This document shows, one piece after another, positions 18,751 to 28,331 of a stretch of 64,000 nt of DNA. Source of the DNA: DASRAA01 sp963814165 (GTDB lineage: Bacteria; Acidobacteriota; Terriglobia; Terriglobales; Acidobacteriaceae); NCBI GenBank assembly GCA_963814165.1, contig CAWFBW010000008.1, forward strand, positions 310,001 to 374,000. Reading direction: 5' to 3'. The stretch's first letter is position 1. Every line of letters starts with the position of its first letter. The translations under genes and the position numbers were made by a program. The notes below the pieces were generated by a model that did not search any database, had not been told where the DNA came from, and was given only the letters and a program-made list of their open reading frames with translations.

Positions 18751-18928
18751 CCGCAACGCGAACAGCTCTTTGACAATTGCCGACTTGGAGCGACCTCGGC
18801 CTTGCCAGCGCCTCAAAAAGCCGTGCTAAGTCCTACGCGCAGACATGGATACGTGTAACCAGTTATCGAATCAATGGCATACGAACAGTTTTCCCCTAAC
18901 ACATTGATTCTAAACAGTCGTGATATTT
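18751..18928 (+). repeat. Dispersed repeat, copy A
   Basis: Shares with the copies at 37662-37968 and 42872-43170 the blocks CTCTTTGACAATT (18766), ACATGGATACGTGTAAC (18843), the stem arms GAATCAATG (18868-18876) and CATTGATTC (18902-18910) separated by 25 bases, and TAAACAGTCGTGATATTT (18911-18928). The 5' part seen in the other two copies is missing or too diverged. It lies between convergent genes. Confidence 0.7.
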
Positions 18929-19068
18929 GCTTTTTGCGTTATGCACAACTACAACACGGTTACACTTTGTGGCTCGGCGAGACGCCGAGGACCATTGCTG
19001 CTGCGAAAAACTCCCCGGGCTGGCGCCCGGGGTATGTTCGAATCCACAAACGGCAATGCCCGAATCCG

Positions 19069-20082
19069 CTACTGCGGCTTCACCACCAGAAGCTCAAACG
19101 TGTCGGGCAGAATCTTGCGTCGCTGTCCTGCCGGCGGCGGCGTCGGATCAAACTGCGCCGTCACGGTATAAATCGTATTCGAGGCCTCGTCGAGCGCCAT
19201 CGTGCGTGCGCCCTTAGCAGTCGGCACGGTCTGCACCACCGAGTACTTGTCGGGCGAATCTTCGTGGATTACGGTTACGACTCCATCTGCGCCGCATGAC
19301 ATGAAGATCTGTTGCGTCTTGGGATCGAACGCGCCCCCATCCACACCGCCTCCAATGTCGGCGGTAGTGATCAGCCTGCCGGAGTCGGGATCGACCACAG
19401 CCATGATCTTGCTGGCGCACCCCGCAAAGAGGCGGCGATGGGCAGGATCATACGCCAGCGCGCTGGGGTCGTCGCAGCCCGCCATAGGGTAGTGCTCGGC
19501 AACCGTGAGCGTCTTGGTGTCGATGCGCACGATCTCGCTTCGGTCTTCGATGTTGACGTACACGTTGCCTTTGCCGTCAGCCACGCCCGCTTCAGGCTTG
19601 CCACCAAGAGGCACATTTCCAATGACCTTGCCAGTCTTGGCGTCCACAACGGTTGCATCCTGCGTTTTGGCGTTGAAGGTGTAAACGCGCTTGGCCGAGG
19701 CGTCATACAGAATGGCATCCGGGCGTTCGCCGACCTTCACCTTGTCGGTCACTTTCAGCGTCTTCAGATCGAAGATGGCGAGCATATTGTCGCCGCCGCT
19801 GGTGATGAAGCCTTTGCCGAGTTCGTGCGCCAGCGCCACACCGTGCACGCCCTGCAGATCAGTGATGTCGCCGGTCTGCTTCAGCGCCTTGGCATCGACT
19901 ACCATGACATGCGTGCCGCGCGTGATAAACACGCGGTTGCCGGCAGGGTCGTAAGTCAGGTAGTCCCAGCCGCCTTCCCCTCCGAGTTTTACGCGGTCAG
20001 CAAGTTTGTATGACTTTTGCGCGATGGCGGGAATGGCCGCAATCACAACCGCGGCGAGTAGCAGGGCAAAAATTCGCTTCAT
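19069..20082 (-). CDS. Secreted YVTN-type beta-propeller protein
   Basis: 337 residues with a signal peptide (MKRIFALLLAAVVIAAIPAIAQ) and GGAG 6 bases before the ATG. The mature protein is a run of propeller blades with the YVTN/YncE pattern (NRVFITRGTHVMVVDAKALK, AKRVYTFNAKTQDATVVDAKTGKVIGNVPLGGKPE, RRLFAGCASKIMAVVDPDSG). Such proteins are periplasmic or surface binding scaffolds. Its ligand is unknown. It ends 20 bases before... the RND operon starts upstream on the same strand, so it could be the last gene of that transcript (gap 20 bases). Confidence 0.85.
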   Translation of the reverse strand: MKRIFALLLAAVVIAAIPAIAQKSYKLADRVKLGGEGGWDYLTYDPAGNRVFITRGTHVMVVDAKALKQTGDITDLQGVHGVALAHELGKGFITSGGDNMLAIFDLKTLKVTDKVKVGERPDAILYDASAKRVYTFNAKTQDATVVDAKTGKVIGNVPLGGKPEAGVADGKGNVYVNIEDRSEIVRIDTKTLTVAEHYPMAGCDDPSALAYDPAHRRLFAGCASKIMAVVDPDSGRLITTADIGGGVDGGAFDPKTQQIFMSCGADGVVTVIHEDSPDKYSVVQTVPTAKGARTMALDEASNTIYTVTAQFDPTPPPAGQRRKILPDTFELLVVKPQ

Positions 20083-20102
20083 GATTTCTCCTTCTTCGGT
20101 GC

Positions 20103-23100
20103 TTACAGCACTTTCGTTTCTGCGTGACTAAGGTAGTAGTGAACTGCCGGGGTGATGATGAGCGACAGCACCATGGATATTGTTATCCCGCCAATGACAG
20201 CAATGGCCAGCGGCTGCAGCATTTGCGAACCCGCACCCAGCGCCAGCGCCAACGGGAGCATGCCAGCAGCAGCAGCAAGCGCCGTCATCAAGATAGGCCG
20301 TAGCCTTCGTCGTCCTGCTTGGATCATAGCCTCTTCGGCTGAGTATCCGATGGCGCGAAACTTCTGGTCCGCGTCGAGCAGCAGAATTCCATTCTTGGCC
20401 ACGATGCCGATCACCATGATCAAACCCATGAACGAGGCGATATTGAACGTCGTGCGCGTGATCAGTAGGCCGAGAAATACGCCCGAAGTTGAAAGGATCG
20501 CCGACGAGAGGATCGCAATCGGCGCCGCCAGGGTACGAAATTCAAATAGCAGAACCACGAACACCAGCAAAATCGCAAGGAGCAGCACGAGCATCAGGTC
20601 ATGAAACGATTGCTGCTGTTCGGCGTAGGTCCCACCGTAGACCACACGAATCGACGAGGGAAGGTGCAGCCCGTCCACGACCTTCTGAACAGCAGTGATG
20701 GAACTGCCAAGATCGCGGCCCTCCAAGCGAGCGGTGACCGCAACGTCGCGTTGCAGGTTTTCTCTGCGAATCTCGGTTTGTCCGGGCAACTCCTTGATTT
20801 CGGCGAGAGCTCCAAGCGTTGCGGTGTGTCCCGACGAACTGTTCAGCAGCGTGTTGCTCATCGCGTCCAGCGACGTGCGATTCGACTCGGGATAGCGCAC
20901 GCGAATGGTGTAGGGAATGTCTTCGGCAATTATCGGGGTACGCCGCCGGTTCGCCTTCCAGTACCGCAGCGGCATCGACCGATACTTCTTCCGGTGTAAA
21001 GCCGGCGCGCGCAGCGACCGTAGGATTGACGCGGAACACAGTCGCCGGACCGCTGATGGTGTTCTCGATTCCGTTGCGCATATCCACCACGCCGCGCACC
21101 TCCTGAATCGCGTCGCCCACCTTCGGCGCCCACTGCTCCAGCAATTCTGCATCCGGCGAGAACAGCTTGATCTGCACAGGTTCGGGAGAGTTCGAGAGGT
21201 CGCCGATCATGTCCTGCAACACCTGGACGTACTCGACTTCCAATCCCGGTTCTTCTTGTTCGACTTTGGCCCGCAACTCCGCAATGATTTCTTCACCTGC
21301 ACGGCTGCGGTTGCGCTTGAGCTTTACCGCAATGTCGCCTCGATTCACTTCAGTAACCGCAGCCAGTCCCAACTCCAGCCCCGTGCGTCTAGACGTGCTT
21401 TCTACCTCGGGAATTTCGCTCAGCATCTGCTCAACATGGCCGACCATTCGATTGGTTTCCTGCAGGGAACTGCCCGCGGGCGAGAGGTAGTCCACGATGA
21501 AACCGCCTTCATCCATCTCCGGCAGCAGGTCAGTGCCCAACGAAAGGAACGCCGTAATGGACACGGCGATTACGACAAGTGCAAAGGCAGCCATCCACTT
21601 TGGTCGCTCCAGCCCGAAGCGCAGCCAATGTTCGTAGAAATCTACGACGCGCCGGAAGCGGCCGGTGAGAGCAGCGTCTTCCGCGGCCAGCAGCTTCTCT
21701 CTATCAGTCACGTCGCTCTGCGATGGTGCCTCTGCGTGAGAGCCGCGGATGAAGTACTGGCTGAGTGTGGGTGTCCACGTGAGCGCCAGGCCCAGCGACG
21801 TGAGAAGTGACACGCCGACGGTAATGGCCAGCGCCCGAAAGAACACGCCAGTGACGCCGGCAATTGCGATCAGAGGGAGGAAAACCACTATCGGCGTTAT
21901 CGTCGAGCCGATTAGCGGAACGGTAATCTCGCCCAGCGCGCTCTGGATCGCTTCCAGTCGGCCTTGTCCGGCGTCCCGATGTAACGCCACGTTTTCGACC
22001 ACCACGATCGCATCGTCGATCACCAGTCCGACAGCCGCAGCGAGCCCGCCGAGCGTCATCAAGTTAAAGCTCTCGTTGAGCACCTTGAGTGCGATGAAGG
22101 TGATCAGAACCGTAGCCGGGATCACCAGAACGGCGACGACGGAAGTCCCCCAGTCACGCAGAAACAAAACCATGATGAGCGATGCGAGCACGACGCCGAT
22201 GAGAATGGCATCACGCACACTATGGATCGAGTCCACCACGAGGCCGGACTGGTCGTAAAACGGCTCGAGATGAATTCCTGGAGGCAGAGATTGCCGAATC
22301 CGTTCGACCTCCGCATGTACTTCGTCTGCCACGGCCACGGTATTGCCGTCCGGCTGCCGGTTCACGCTCAGCAGCACTGCTGGTTTACCGTTCGCGGTGA
22401 CGATCGTATACACAGGCTTCACGCCCGGAGCGACCGCAGCGACGTCGGTTACCTTCACCGGCACACCCGCCTGGGTGTATTTGATGACGACCTGACCGAG
22501 TTGCTCGGGATCGTGTACCTGCGCGTCGACTAGTCCGAGATATAACTGATGATTTTGCTCGAGCAGTCCAGGAGAATCGATGAGGTTGGTGCGCCTGACC
22601 GCTTCGAGGATGTCCGTAACGGTGACGCCTGCTGCCAGAAGTTTCGCAGGGTCGGGAGTGATGTGGAACTCCGGCTCCTGCCCTCCCTGGACCAGAACCG
22701 TCGCGACTCCATCGAGGCGATTCAGGCGCGGTTTCAGGTCGTAGGTGGCGAGCGTCCAAAGTTGAGTTTGCGGGACCGTATCCGAAGTCAGGCTGTAACC
22801 GATGATGGGAAAGCTGGCAAATGTCAATCGATGCGTCTGGATGGTGGCCGTCGGCGGCAGCGTGGTGCGAACGTTCGCCAGCGCAGCATCGACGAGCTGC
22901 AACGTCGTCACCATGTCCACATTCCAGTCGAAGAAAAGGTCAATCTCGGCCGATCCACGACTGGTGATGGAACGGACTTCCTGCAGGCCCGGCACGCTGT
23001 TAACCGATTCCTCGATAGGCCGGGTGATCGTTACCATCATCTGGTCGATGGGCATCACGCCGTTATCCACGCCAATCAGAACGCGGGGAAAGTTTGTCGC

Positions 23101-23265
23101 GGGAAACACGGCTACGGGAATCGTGAAGGCGAGGTAACTTCCCGCCGCGATCAGAATCAGCACCAAAAAGACGATGGACTTCCCGTAGCGCGAAAACCAG
23201 TACTTCTGGCTGTCATTCGAAGGAATGCGCATTCGCTGCAGCAAGGCTTGGAGTCGTTCGCGCAT
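20103..23265 (-). CDS. RND efflux permease, one frameshift
   Basis: About 1053 residues after correcting one inserted T near 20938 (GGCGGCGTACCCC). The N-terminal half runs to VLEGEPA and the second half resumes at TPIIAEDIPYTIRV. Hallmarks are an N-terminal TM helix, the porter-domain motif ITRPIEESVNSVPG, and the TM4 motif VGLVIDDAIVVVENV with two adjacent Asp for proton relay. The C-terminal half repeats the architecture (GIVAKNGILLLD, GRRRLRPILMTALAAAAGMLPLAL). It pumps substrates from the inner membrane/periplasm using proton influx, in complex with the adaptor and TolC-like genes upstream. The DEGG-type loop GTDLLPEMDEGGFIVDY and divergence from AcrB suggest the CusA/MdtBC-like side of the family. 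Confidence 0.9.
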
Positions 23266-23270
23266 TGGGC

Positions 23271-24560
23271 TCAGTTTTTGCCCTCAACCGGCTTGGCCGC
23301 ACCAGGCTTCTCAGGTTCGACGGCGGTAGTTTCAGCGATCTTCACTTTTGTCTTGTCAGGCAATCCGTAGGAGCCGCCCACGATGACGGTTTCACCCCCA
23401 CTCAGTCCTTTTGTAATTTGAACAAGATCGCCCTCGCGGATGCCGGTTTCGACCTCCGTCTGCATCGCCTTGCCGTCCTGGATCACCATCACGGTGCTGG
23501 CGCCTTTGGCGGACTTCAGCACCGCTGACACTGGGACCACCACCGCATCGTTGAGGTTGTTTGCCACCGCCTCCAGCGTCACCGACGAGCCCGGCCTGAG
23601 GCGTCCGTCGGCGTTGGGCGCTTCCACCCAAATCTCGACCGTAGTGCTGTTGGCATCAAGCGCCGGACTGACAAGCGTGACCTTACCCTTTACTTCGATG
23701 TCGCCGGGTCCCTTCATCGTGGCGGTGTTACCAACCTTGAGTTGCACAGCCTGGTCCTGAGGGATGTGAGCCTTGGCGATGACTGACGAAGTGTCCATCA
23801 CCGTGAGCAAAGGCGTTCCCGGCGGTGGCGTTTCGCCTGCATACGTTGGGCGGTCGGTTACTACGCCATCGATGGGACTGCGGATCTCTGAGTACGCCAG
23901 TTGCGCCGCGGCGCCTTCATACTTTCCCTTGGCAGAGGTGAGCTGGCCTTCCGCTGATTTCAACTGCTCCTTCTTGCCCGCCTTTTGCAGTGCCGCCATG
24001 TGCATTGAGGCAATCTCGAACTGAGACTTCGCCTGTGTCAAGGTAACCAGCGACTGATCGTAATCCTTGCGCGGCAGCGCGCCTTCGTCATACAGCTTCT
24101 TGCGGCTGTCATAGATTTTCTGCTGCGCGTCAAAGTTTTCTTTGGCAGCCTTCAAGTCGTACTCGGCCTTCTGCCACTCCTCCGGCAGGGCAGAGCTGGT
24201 TTCAATCTGGTACGTCGCCTCAGCCTGGTGATAGGAGCCCTTGGTCTCGGTCTCGGCGGCTGTGAGGTCACGGTTTTCGATTGTCGCCAGAAGCTGTCCG
24301 GCATGCACGTGGCTGCCGCGATTGACATAAAACTGCTTCACTGGCGCGACAATCTTAGGAGTAATCGCCGCCTGGTTTTTCGGGTAAAGGACAGCCTCGC
24401 TCCGAATCACCTGTCGAATCGACCTTTTCTCCGCTTTGGCCGCCTGCACGGAAACTTCAGGCCCAGCCTCGTCCTCCTTCTTCGAGCACGAGGTCAGCAG
24501 CAACAGCGCGATTGCGACAATCAGAACGGAAATGGCTGTAATCTCACGGTGAGCCTTCAT
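23271..24560 (-). CDS. RND efflux periplasmic adaptor (membrane fusion protein), lipoprotein
   Basis: 429 residues with a lipobox (LLLTSC, Cys25) so it is anchored in the inner membrane. Barrel-sandwich and lipoyl parts are visible (ITPKIVAPVKQFYVNRGSHV, SEIRSPIDGVVTDRPTYAGE), flanking a long alpha-helical hairpin rich in Lys/Glu/Gln (about residues 105-205), then the beta-barrel and membrane-proximal domains. It bridges the permease (5 bases downstream) and the TolC-like channel (directly upstream). This is a three-gene minus-strand operon in the order TolC-adaptor-permease. Confidence 0.92.
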   Translation of the reverse strand: MKAHREITAISVLIVAIALLLLTSCSKKEDEAGPEVSVQAAKAEKRSIRQVIRSEAVLYPKNQAAITPKIVAPVKQFYVNRGSHVHAGQLLATIENRDLTAAETETKGSYHQAEATYQIETSSALPEEWQKAEYDLKAAKENFDAQQKIYDSRKKLYDEGALPRKDYDQSLVTLTQAKSQFEIASMHMAALQKAGKKEQLKSAEGQLTSAKGKYEGAAAQLAYSEIRSPIDGVVTDRPTYAGETPPPGTPLLTVMDTSSVIAKAHIPQDQAVQLKVGNTATMKGPGDIEVKGKVTLVSPALDANSTTVEIWVEAPNADGRLRPGSSVTLEAVANNLNDAVVVPVSAVLKSAKGASTVMVIQDGKAMQTEVETGIREGDLVQITKGLSGGETVIVGGSYGLPDKTKVKIAETTAVEPEKPGAAKPVEGKN

Positions 24561-25883
24561 CTAAAACGCTCCCGTCAGTGTCTGCAGATTGGCAATCGCC
24601 AGGTGATATCGAGCCTCGCCGTCGTGAAAACTATTGCCCGCAGATGTCAGCGTGTTTTGTGCATCCACCACTTCAAGGGCGCTGGCCTCTCCTGCTTGAT
24701 ATCGCATGTTGGTGAGCCGCAGGCTCTGTTCGGCGAGTTCCGCGGTCTGTTGCAGCACCTGTAACTGGCCGTAAGCAAGCCGTGCCTCGCTGTAGAACGA
24801 CTGCAGATTGGCTATCGCTTGTCGCTGTGCGGCGCTCAATTCCACCTGGGCCTGGTGTCGCACCAACTCTGCCTGTCGGACTTTGCTCTGCGTTGCGCCC
24901 CAGTTCCACACCGGAATGTTCAGCGTCGCCACGCCTGCGTAGCCGAGGTTCTCGACTCCGCTGGGTGCGTGAGTTGCGAACTGGTTGGCGTCAATGCCGT
25001 AGAACATGTCCACTGAAAGCGAAGGCAGATATCCTGCGCGTGCCACGCTAACCTCTTTGTTGGCCACGGCAAGTGCCGCAAAGGCTGCCTCCAGCTCCGG
25101 ATTGTTCTTTGCCGCCATGGTCTTCAGCTCGTTGAACGGAGGAAGCGCCGGCATATTGCTCAGATCGTCGACTAGGGTGAAGTCCTGAAAAAAGTTGGGG
25201 AACAGCAGCACGGCCAGCGACAACCGTGCGTTTTCTTCGCCTAGTTTCGATTCCTCCCAGGCCCGCTTCAGATCATTGGCCTGAATCTTCGCCTTGATGG
25301 TGTCGGAGTGCGCCACCTCTCCGCCATCTTCCAGTTTTCGGCTGAGGTCAAGAAAGTGCTGCCCTTCGTTGTAAGCTCGCTCGGCATTCACGCTTCGGGT
25401 CTGCGCTGCCAGCAGTCCGTAGTAAAACTGAACCACAGTCACGGTTAGGCCGCGCGAGGCAATCTCCGCTCGCGCCTTCGCCAGTGCGTGAGCGGCCGCT
25501 GTGCGCTGATAGTCCAGCACCTGGGCGGCGCCAATGCTCTCATGCGCCACTCCTTGGCTGACATACTCATGCACACCATTGGCGCCGACATAGCGGCCGG
25601 TTGAGGTTCCGTTACCCTGGGTGTACAGAAACGCGTTGTTGTAGTCCACTCCAGGCAACAGTGAAGCGCGGGCCTGGTAGCGGTCCTCGCGGGCTAATCC
25701 AAGCTCAGCAATTGCTGCCTGGAGTTGCGGACTGTTCGCCTTTGCACGCTGTAGCGAATCGGCAAGGGTCAGCGCGACCGTCCCTGTTGACGGACCACCC
25801 GCCGCGGACGTTGCCGGTACTTGCGCGTGGCCCACGGAGCACGCCAGCAGGCCGATCATCAGGTACGCAATTTTGCTGATCAC
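24561..25883 (-). CDS. TolC-family outer-membrane efflux channel
   Basis: 440 residues from GTG 25883, chosen because GGGGAGA lies about 7 bases upstream and a signal peptide follows (ISKIAYLMIGLLACSVGHAQ). Two longer in-frame starts would put extra residues before the signal. The TolC duplication is visible: ALTLADSLQRAKANSPQLQAA ... and the second repeat NELKTMAAKNNPELEAAFAAL, with long helices and the C-terminal EVVDAQNTLTSAGNSFHDGEARYHLAIANLQTLTG. Its stop abuts the adaptor start with no gap. Confidence 0.9.
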   Translation of the reverse strand: MISKIAYLMIGLLACSVGHAQVPATSAAGGPSTGTVALTLADSLQRAKANSPQLQAAIAELGLAREDRYQARASLLPGVDYNNAFLYTQGNGTSTGRYVGANGVHEYVSQGVAHESIGAAQVLDYQRTAAAHALAKARAEIASRGLTVTVVQFYYGLLAAQTRSVNAERAYNEGQHFLDLSRKLEDGGEVAHSDTIKAKIQANDLKRAWEESKLGEENARLSLAVLLFPNFFQDFTLVDDLSNMPALPPFNELKTMAAKNNPELEAAFAALAVANKEVSVARAGYLPSLSVDMFYGIDANQFATHAPSGVENLGYAGVATLNIPVWNWGATQSKVRQAELVRHQAQVELSAAQRQAIANLQSFYSEARLAYGQLQVLQQTAELAEQSLRLTNMRYQAGEASALEVVDAQNTLTSAGNSFHDGEARYHLAIANLQTLTGAF

Positions 25884-26109
25884 GGGTACATCTCCCCAGC
25901 AGAATGCTATCGCACGCATTAATCCAACCTGAACCAGGAGACAGCAGCAGTTGTCGGTCACTGGAAGCGTAGCCGAATCAAGAGTCAATTCACTATAAAT
26001 AGGTTCGCAACCGGTTGGTTGACATTACGATTTGCTGCGTATTGCAACACCCTGTTTCAGGAGCGGGGTTGCACGGCCATACTTCGACGGCCAGATCCGC
26101 ATCGTTCCG

Positions 26110-27522
26110 TCAAACCGGCAAGGAGACGACCATTCGCGTGCCTTCTCCGGGCTTACTCTGGGGTTCGATCGTACCTCCGTAGGCCTCCACCAGCGCCTTG
26201 GAGATGGCTAATCCCAACCCGTACCCGCCGGTGTTGCGTGTGCGCGAGGAATCGCCGCGATGGAACCGCTCAAAGACATGTGGCAACTCGGAAGGCGGAA
26301 TTCCGGGCCCGTCGTCAGCCACTTCGACATACCCGCGGCCATTGCCACTCCGCATCTTGATGCGAACCGTGGCGCGGTCCGGGCTGAAGCGGATGGCGTT
26401 TTCCAGCAGATTCGACCAGACCAGTTCCAGGTCATCGGGATCGGCGAGCAATCGGATAGTGCCATTCGGCGTGAACTCGATGGTGATGCCGCGTTGATCG
26501 GCGACGGCATGCACCCTCGCGATCGCTACCTGGCAGGTCATGCCGACGTCGACCGGAGTCAGATCGCGGCTTAGGTTTCCCGCAGCCCACTGCTCGGCTC
26601 GCGCCAGCCGCAACATCGAGTGCAGCAGCTTTTCCAGACGCTCCATATCATCGAGCGCTTCTTCCAGCCCTACGCGATACTCGTCGGCGCTACGCGGACG
26701 CTGCGTCAGCGATTGCAGTGTGGACTTGAGAATGGCGACCGGCGTCTTCAGTTCGTGCGCGGCATTGGCCAGAAACTCGCGCTGCTGAGCGAAGGCTCGT
26801 TGCAGTCCAGCAAGCATCGACGTCATCGCCTGGGTTAGCGGTTCCAGTTCGAGTATGTCGCGTGCTTCCTCCGGAGGCTCAAGGTTCCAATTGGAAGGCG
26901 AGATCGATGCGGCGCCGCTGGCAAGTTCCGAAAGCGGCCGGAGGCTGCGACGCAGCGCCCAAATCGAAAATCCGCCTGAAATGACCAGCAGGATTATGCT
27001 GCCGATCACGATGTAGGTCAGCACCTCGCGCACCGCCGTGATCACCGGCGAGACCGGTGCGGCATAAGTGACTGTCAGGTACACCGGTGTGCCGGTATTG
27101 TCTTCGCGGTCGAGGACGGGAATATGTTCCATGCGGAGTGCGCGGTAGGGTATTCCATCCACCGCGTAAGTTGCGATCCATCGGTTCCCGCGGGGCGGAT
27201 CGACTGCGCTCTTTTTCGGCCAGTTGGCCGAACGTGCGATCAGCGTGTGACCGTTGGCGAATACCTCGTACAGGTCCGGGGCTGTCGGATCGATGGGAGG
27301 TGGAACCAGACTGCTTTCAAACAACAGCTCGTGTGGATTGCCCTCGCCATACCGCACCAGGGCGACAATGCTCATCGCGCGCCCATGCAACGCGACGTCA
27401 AACGCTTCGCGCAGGCGGTTGCGGGTAACAAAAACGGCAACGTCAACCAAGCCAACGGCAAGCAGAAGCTGCGCGACTACGATGGTAACCAAAAGCCGGC
27501 GCTGTATTGAGCTCTTTGCCAT
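26110..27522 (-). CDS. Sensor histidine kinase
   Basis: Two TM helices (LLVTIVVAQLLLAVGLVDVAVF and VLTYIVIGSIILLVISGGFSIWAL) enclose a periplasmic sensor of about 130 residues. A HAMP-like linker (RRSLRPLSELASGAASI) leads to the HisKA motif FLANAAHELKTPVA, with His256, and a HATPase with N box NLLENAIRFSPDRATV, G1 ADDGPGIP and G2 GGYGLGLAISKAL. ATG 27522 is one base after the response regulator stop; a GTG at 27531 overlaps it and is also possible. It is cotranscribed with the OmpR regulator upstream and probably controls the neighbouring efflux operon, an inference from position. Confidence 0.92.
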   Translation of the reverse strand: MAKSSIQRRLLVTIVVAQLLLAVGLVDVAVFVTRNRLREAFDVALHGRAMSIVALVRYGEGNPHELLFESSLVPPPIDPTAPDLYEVFANGHTLIARSANWPKKSAVDPPRGNRWIATYAVDGIPYRALRMEHIPVLDREDNTGTPVYLTVTYAAPVSPVITAVREVLTYIVIGSIILLVISGGFSIWALRRSLRPLSELASGAASISPSNWNLEPPEEARDILELEPLTQAMTSMLAGLQRAFAQQREFLANAAHELKTPVAILKSTLQSLTQRPRSADEYRVGLEEALDDMERLEKLLHSMLRLARAEQWAAGNLSRDLTPVDVGMTCQVAIARVHAVADQRGITIEFTPNGTIRLLADPDDLELVWSNLLENAIRFSPDRATVRIKMRSGNGRGYVEVADDGPGIPPSELPHVFERFHRGDSSRTRNTGGYGLGLAISKALVEAYGGTIEPQSKPGEGTRMVVSLPV

Positions 27523-27523
27523 G

Positions 27524-28195
27524 TCATGCACGCAGCATGTAACCTTGTCCGCGCAGGGTGCGAATCAGCTTGCTCTCACCGCCCCCTTCGAGCTTCCGCC
27601 GTAGCCCAGAGATATACACTTCGATGACGTTACTGAAGCGCTCCCAGTTGAAGTCGTAAAGATGTTCAAGAAGCTCCGTCTTCGACACCACGGCTCCGGG
27701 CCGATGGGCCAGGTATTCCAGCACCCGATATTCCATCGCAGTGAGCAAGACCAGTTGCCCCCCGCGGTGCACCGCAAGGGCAGACGTGTCGATTTCGATG
27801 TCGCCCACCTTGAGTACGGCGTCGCTGTGTCCCTTGCCCCGGCGGATCAACGCCTTGGCCCGCGCCACCAATTCGCCCAGGTCGAACGGCTTGGCCACGT
27901 AGTCATCGGCGCCCGCGTTCAGCAGTGCCACGATGGAATCCTTCTCATCGCGCGCTGTCAGCACGAGCACTGGCATTTGTCCGCCGCCGCCACGCAGTTG
28001 CTTCAGCAGGGTTAGCCCATCGATCTTGGGGAGCATCAGGTCGAGCAGAAGCAGGTCATACGGGTTAGTCTGTGCCATGTAGAGCCCGTCTTCGCCGTCA
28101 TGGGCAATGTCCACCGCATAACCCGCGGTTTCGCGCAGACTGCGGGCAATATTCCCCGCCAGTCGCCGCTCGTCTTCCACGATTAGGACCCTCAT
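27524..28195 (-). CDS. OmpR/PhoB-family response regulator
   Basis: 223 residues. The receiver domain has the acidic pocket VEDE (7-10), phospho-acceptor Asp52 in LLLLDLMLP, the switch Thr in VLTARDEKD and Lys in VAKPFDLGEL. The C-terminal winged helix (LTAMEYRVLEYLAHRPGAVVSKTELLEHL ... VIEVYISGLRRKLE) is the OmpR type used for DNA binding. It lies upstream of, and almost joined to, the kinase gene. The same family regulates RND efflux and metal resistance systems in other bacteria. Confidence 0.95.
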   Translation of the reverse strand: MRVLIVEDERRLAGNIARSLRETAGYAVDIAHDGEDGLYMAQTNPYDLLLLDLMLPKIDGLTLLKQLRGGGGQMPVLVLTARDEKDSIVALLNAGADDYVAKPFDLGELVARAKALIRRGKGHSDAVLKVGDIEIDTSALAVHRGGQLVLLTAMEYRVLEYLAHRPGAVVSKTELLEHLYDFNWERFSNVIEVYISGLRRKLEGGGESKLIRTLRGQGYMLRA

Positions 28196-28331
28196 GTTTG
28201 GCTGTCCCTACAAACAGTAGTGTGCTCCGTCCTCCTCCGGGGATCAAGGACGAAAGCTCAATCACCAATACCAAAGCAGTGAACCGGACGAAATGCCGCA
28301 ACTAATCCAGGTCTAGCCACGGGCCGCCAAC

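Noticed and set aside
18523..18816. 97-residue minus-strand ORF in the repeat region
   Set aside because: Covers palindromes and low-complexity sequence and has no RBS.
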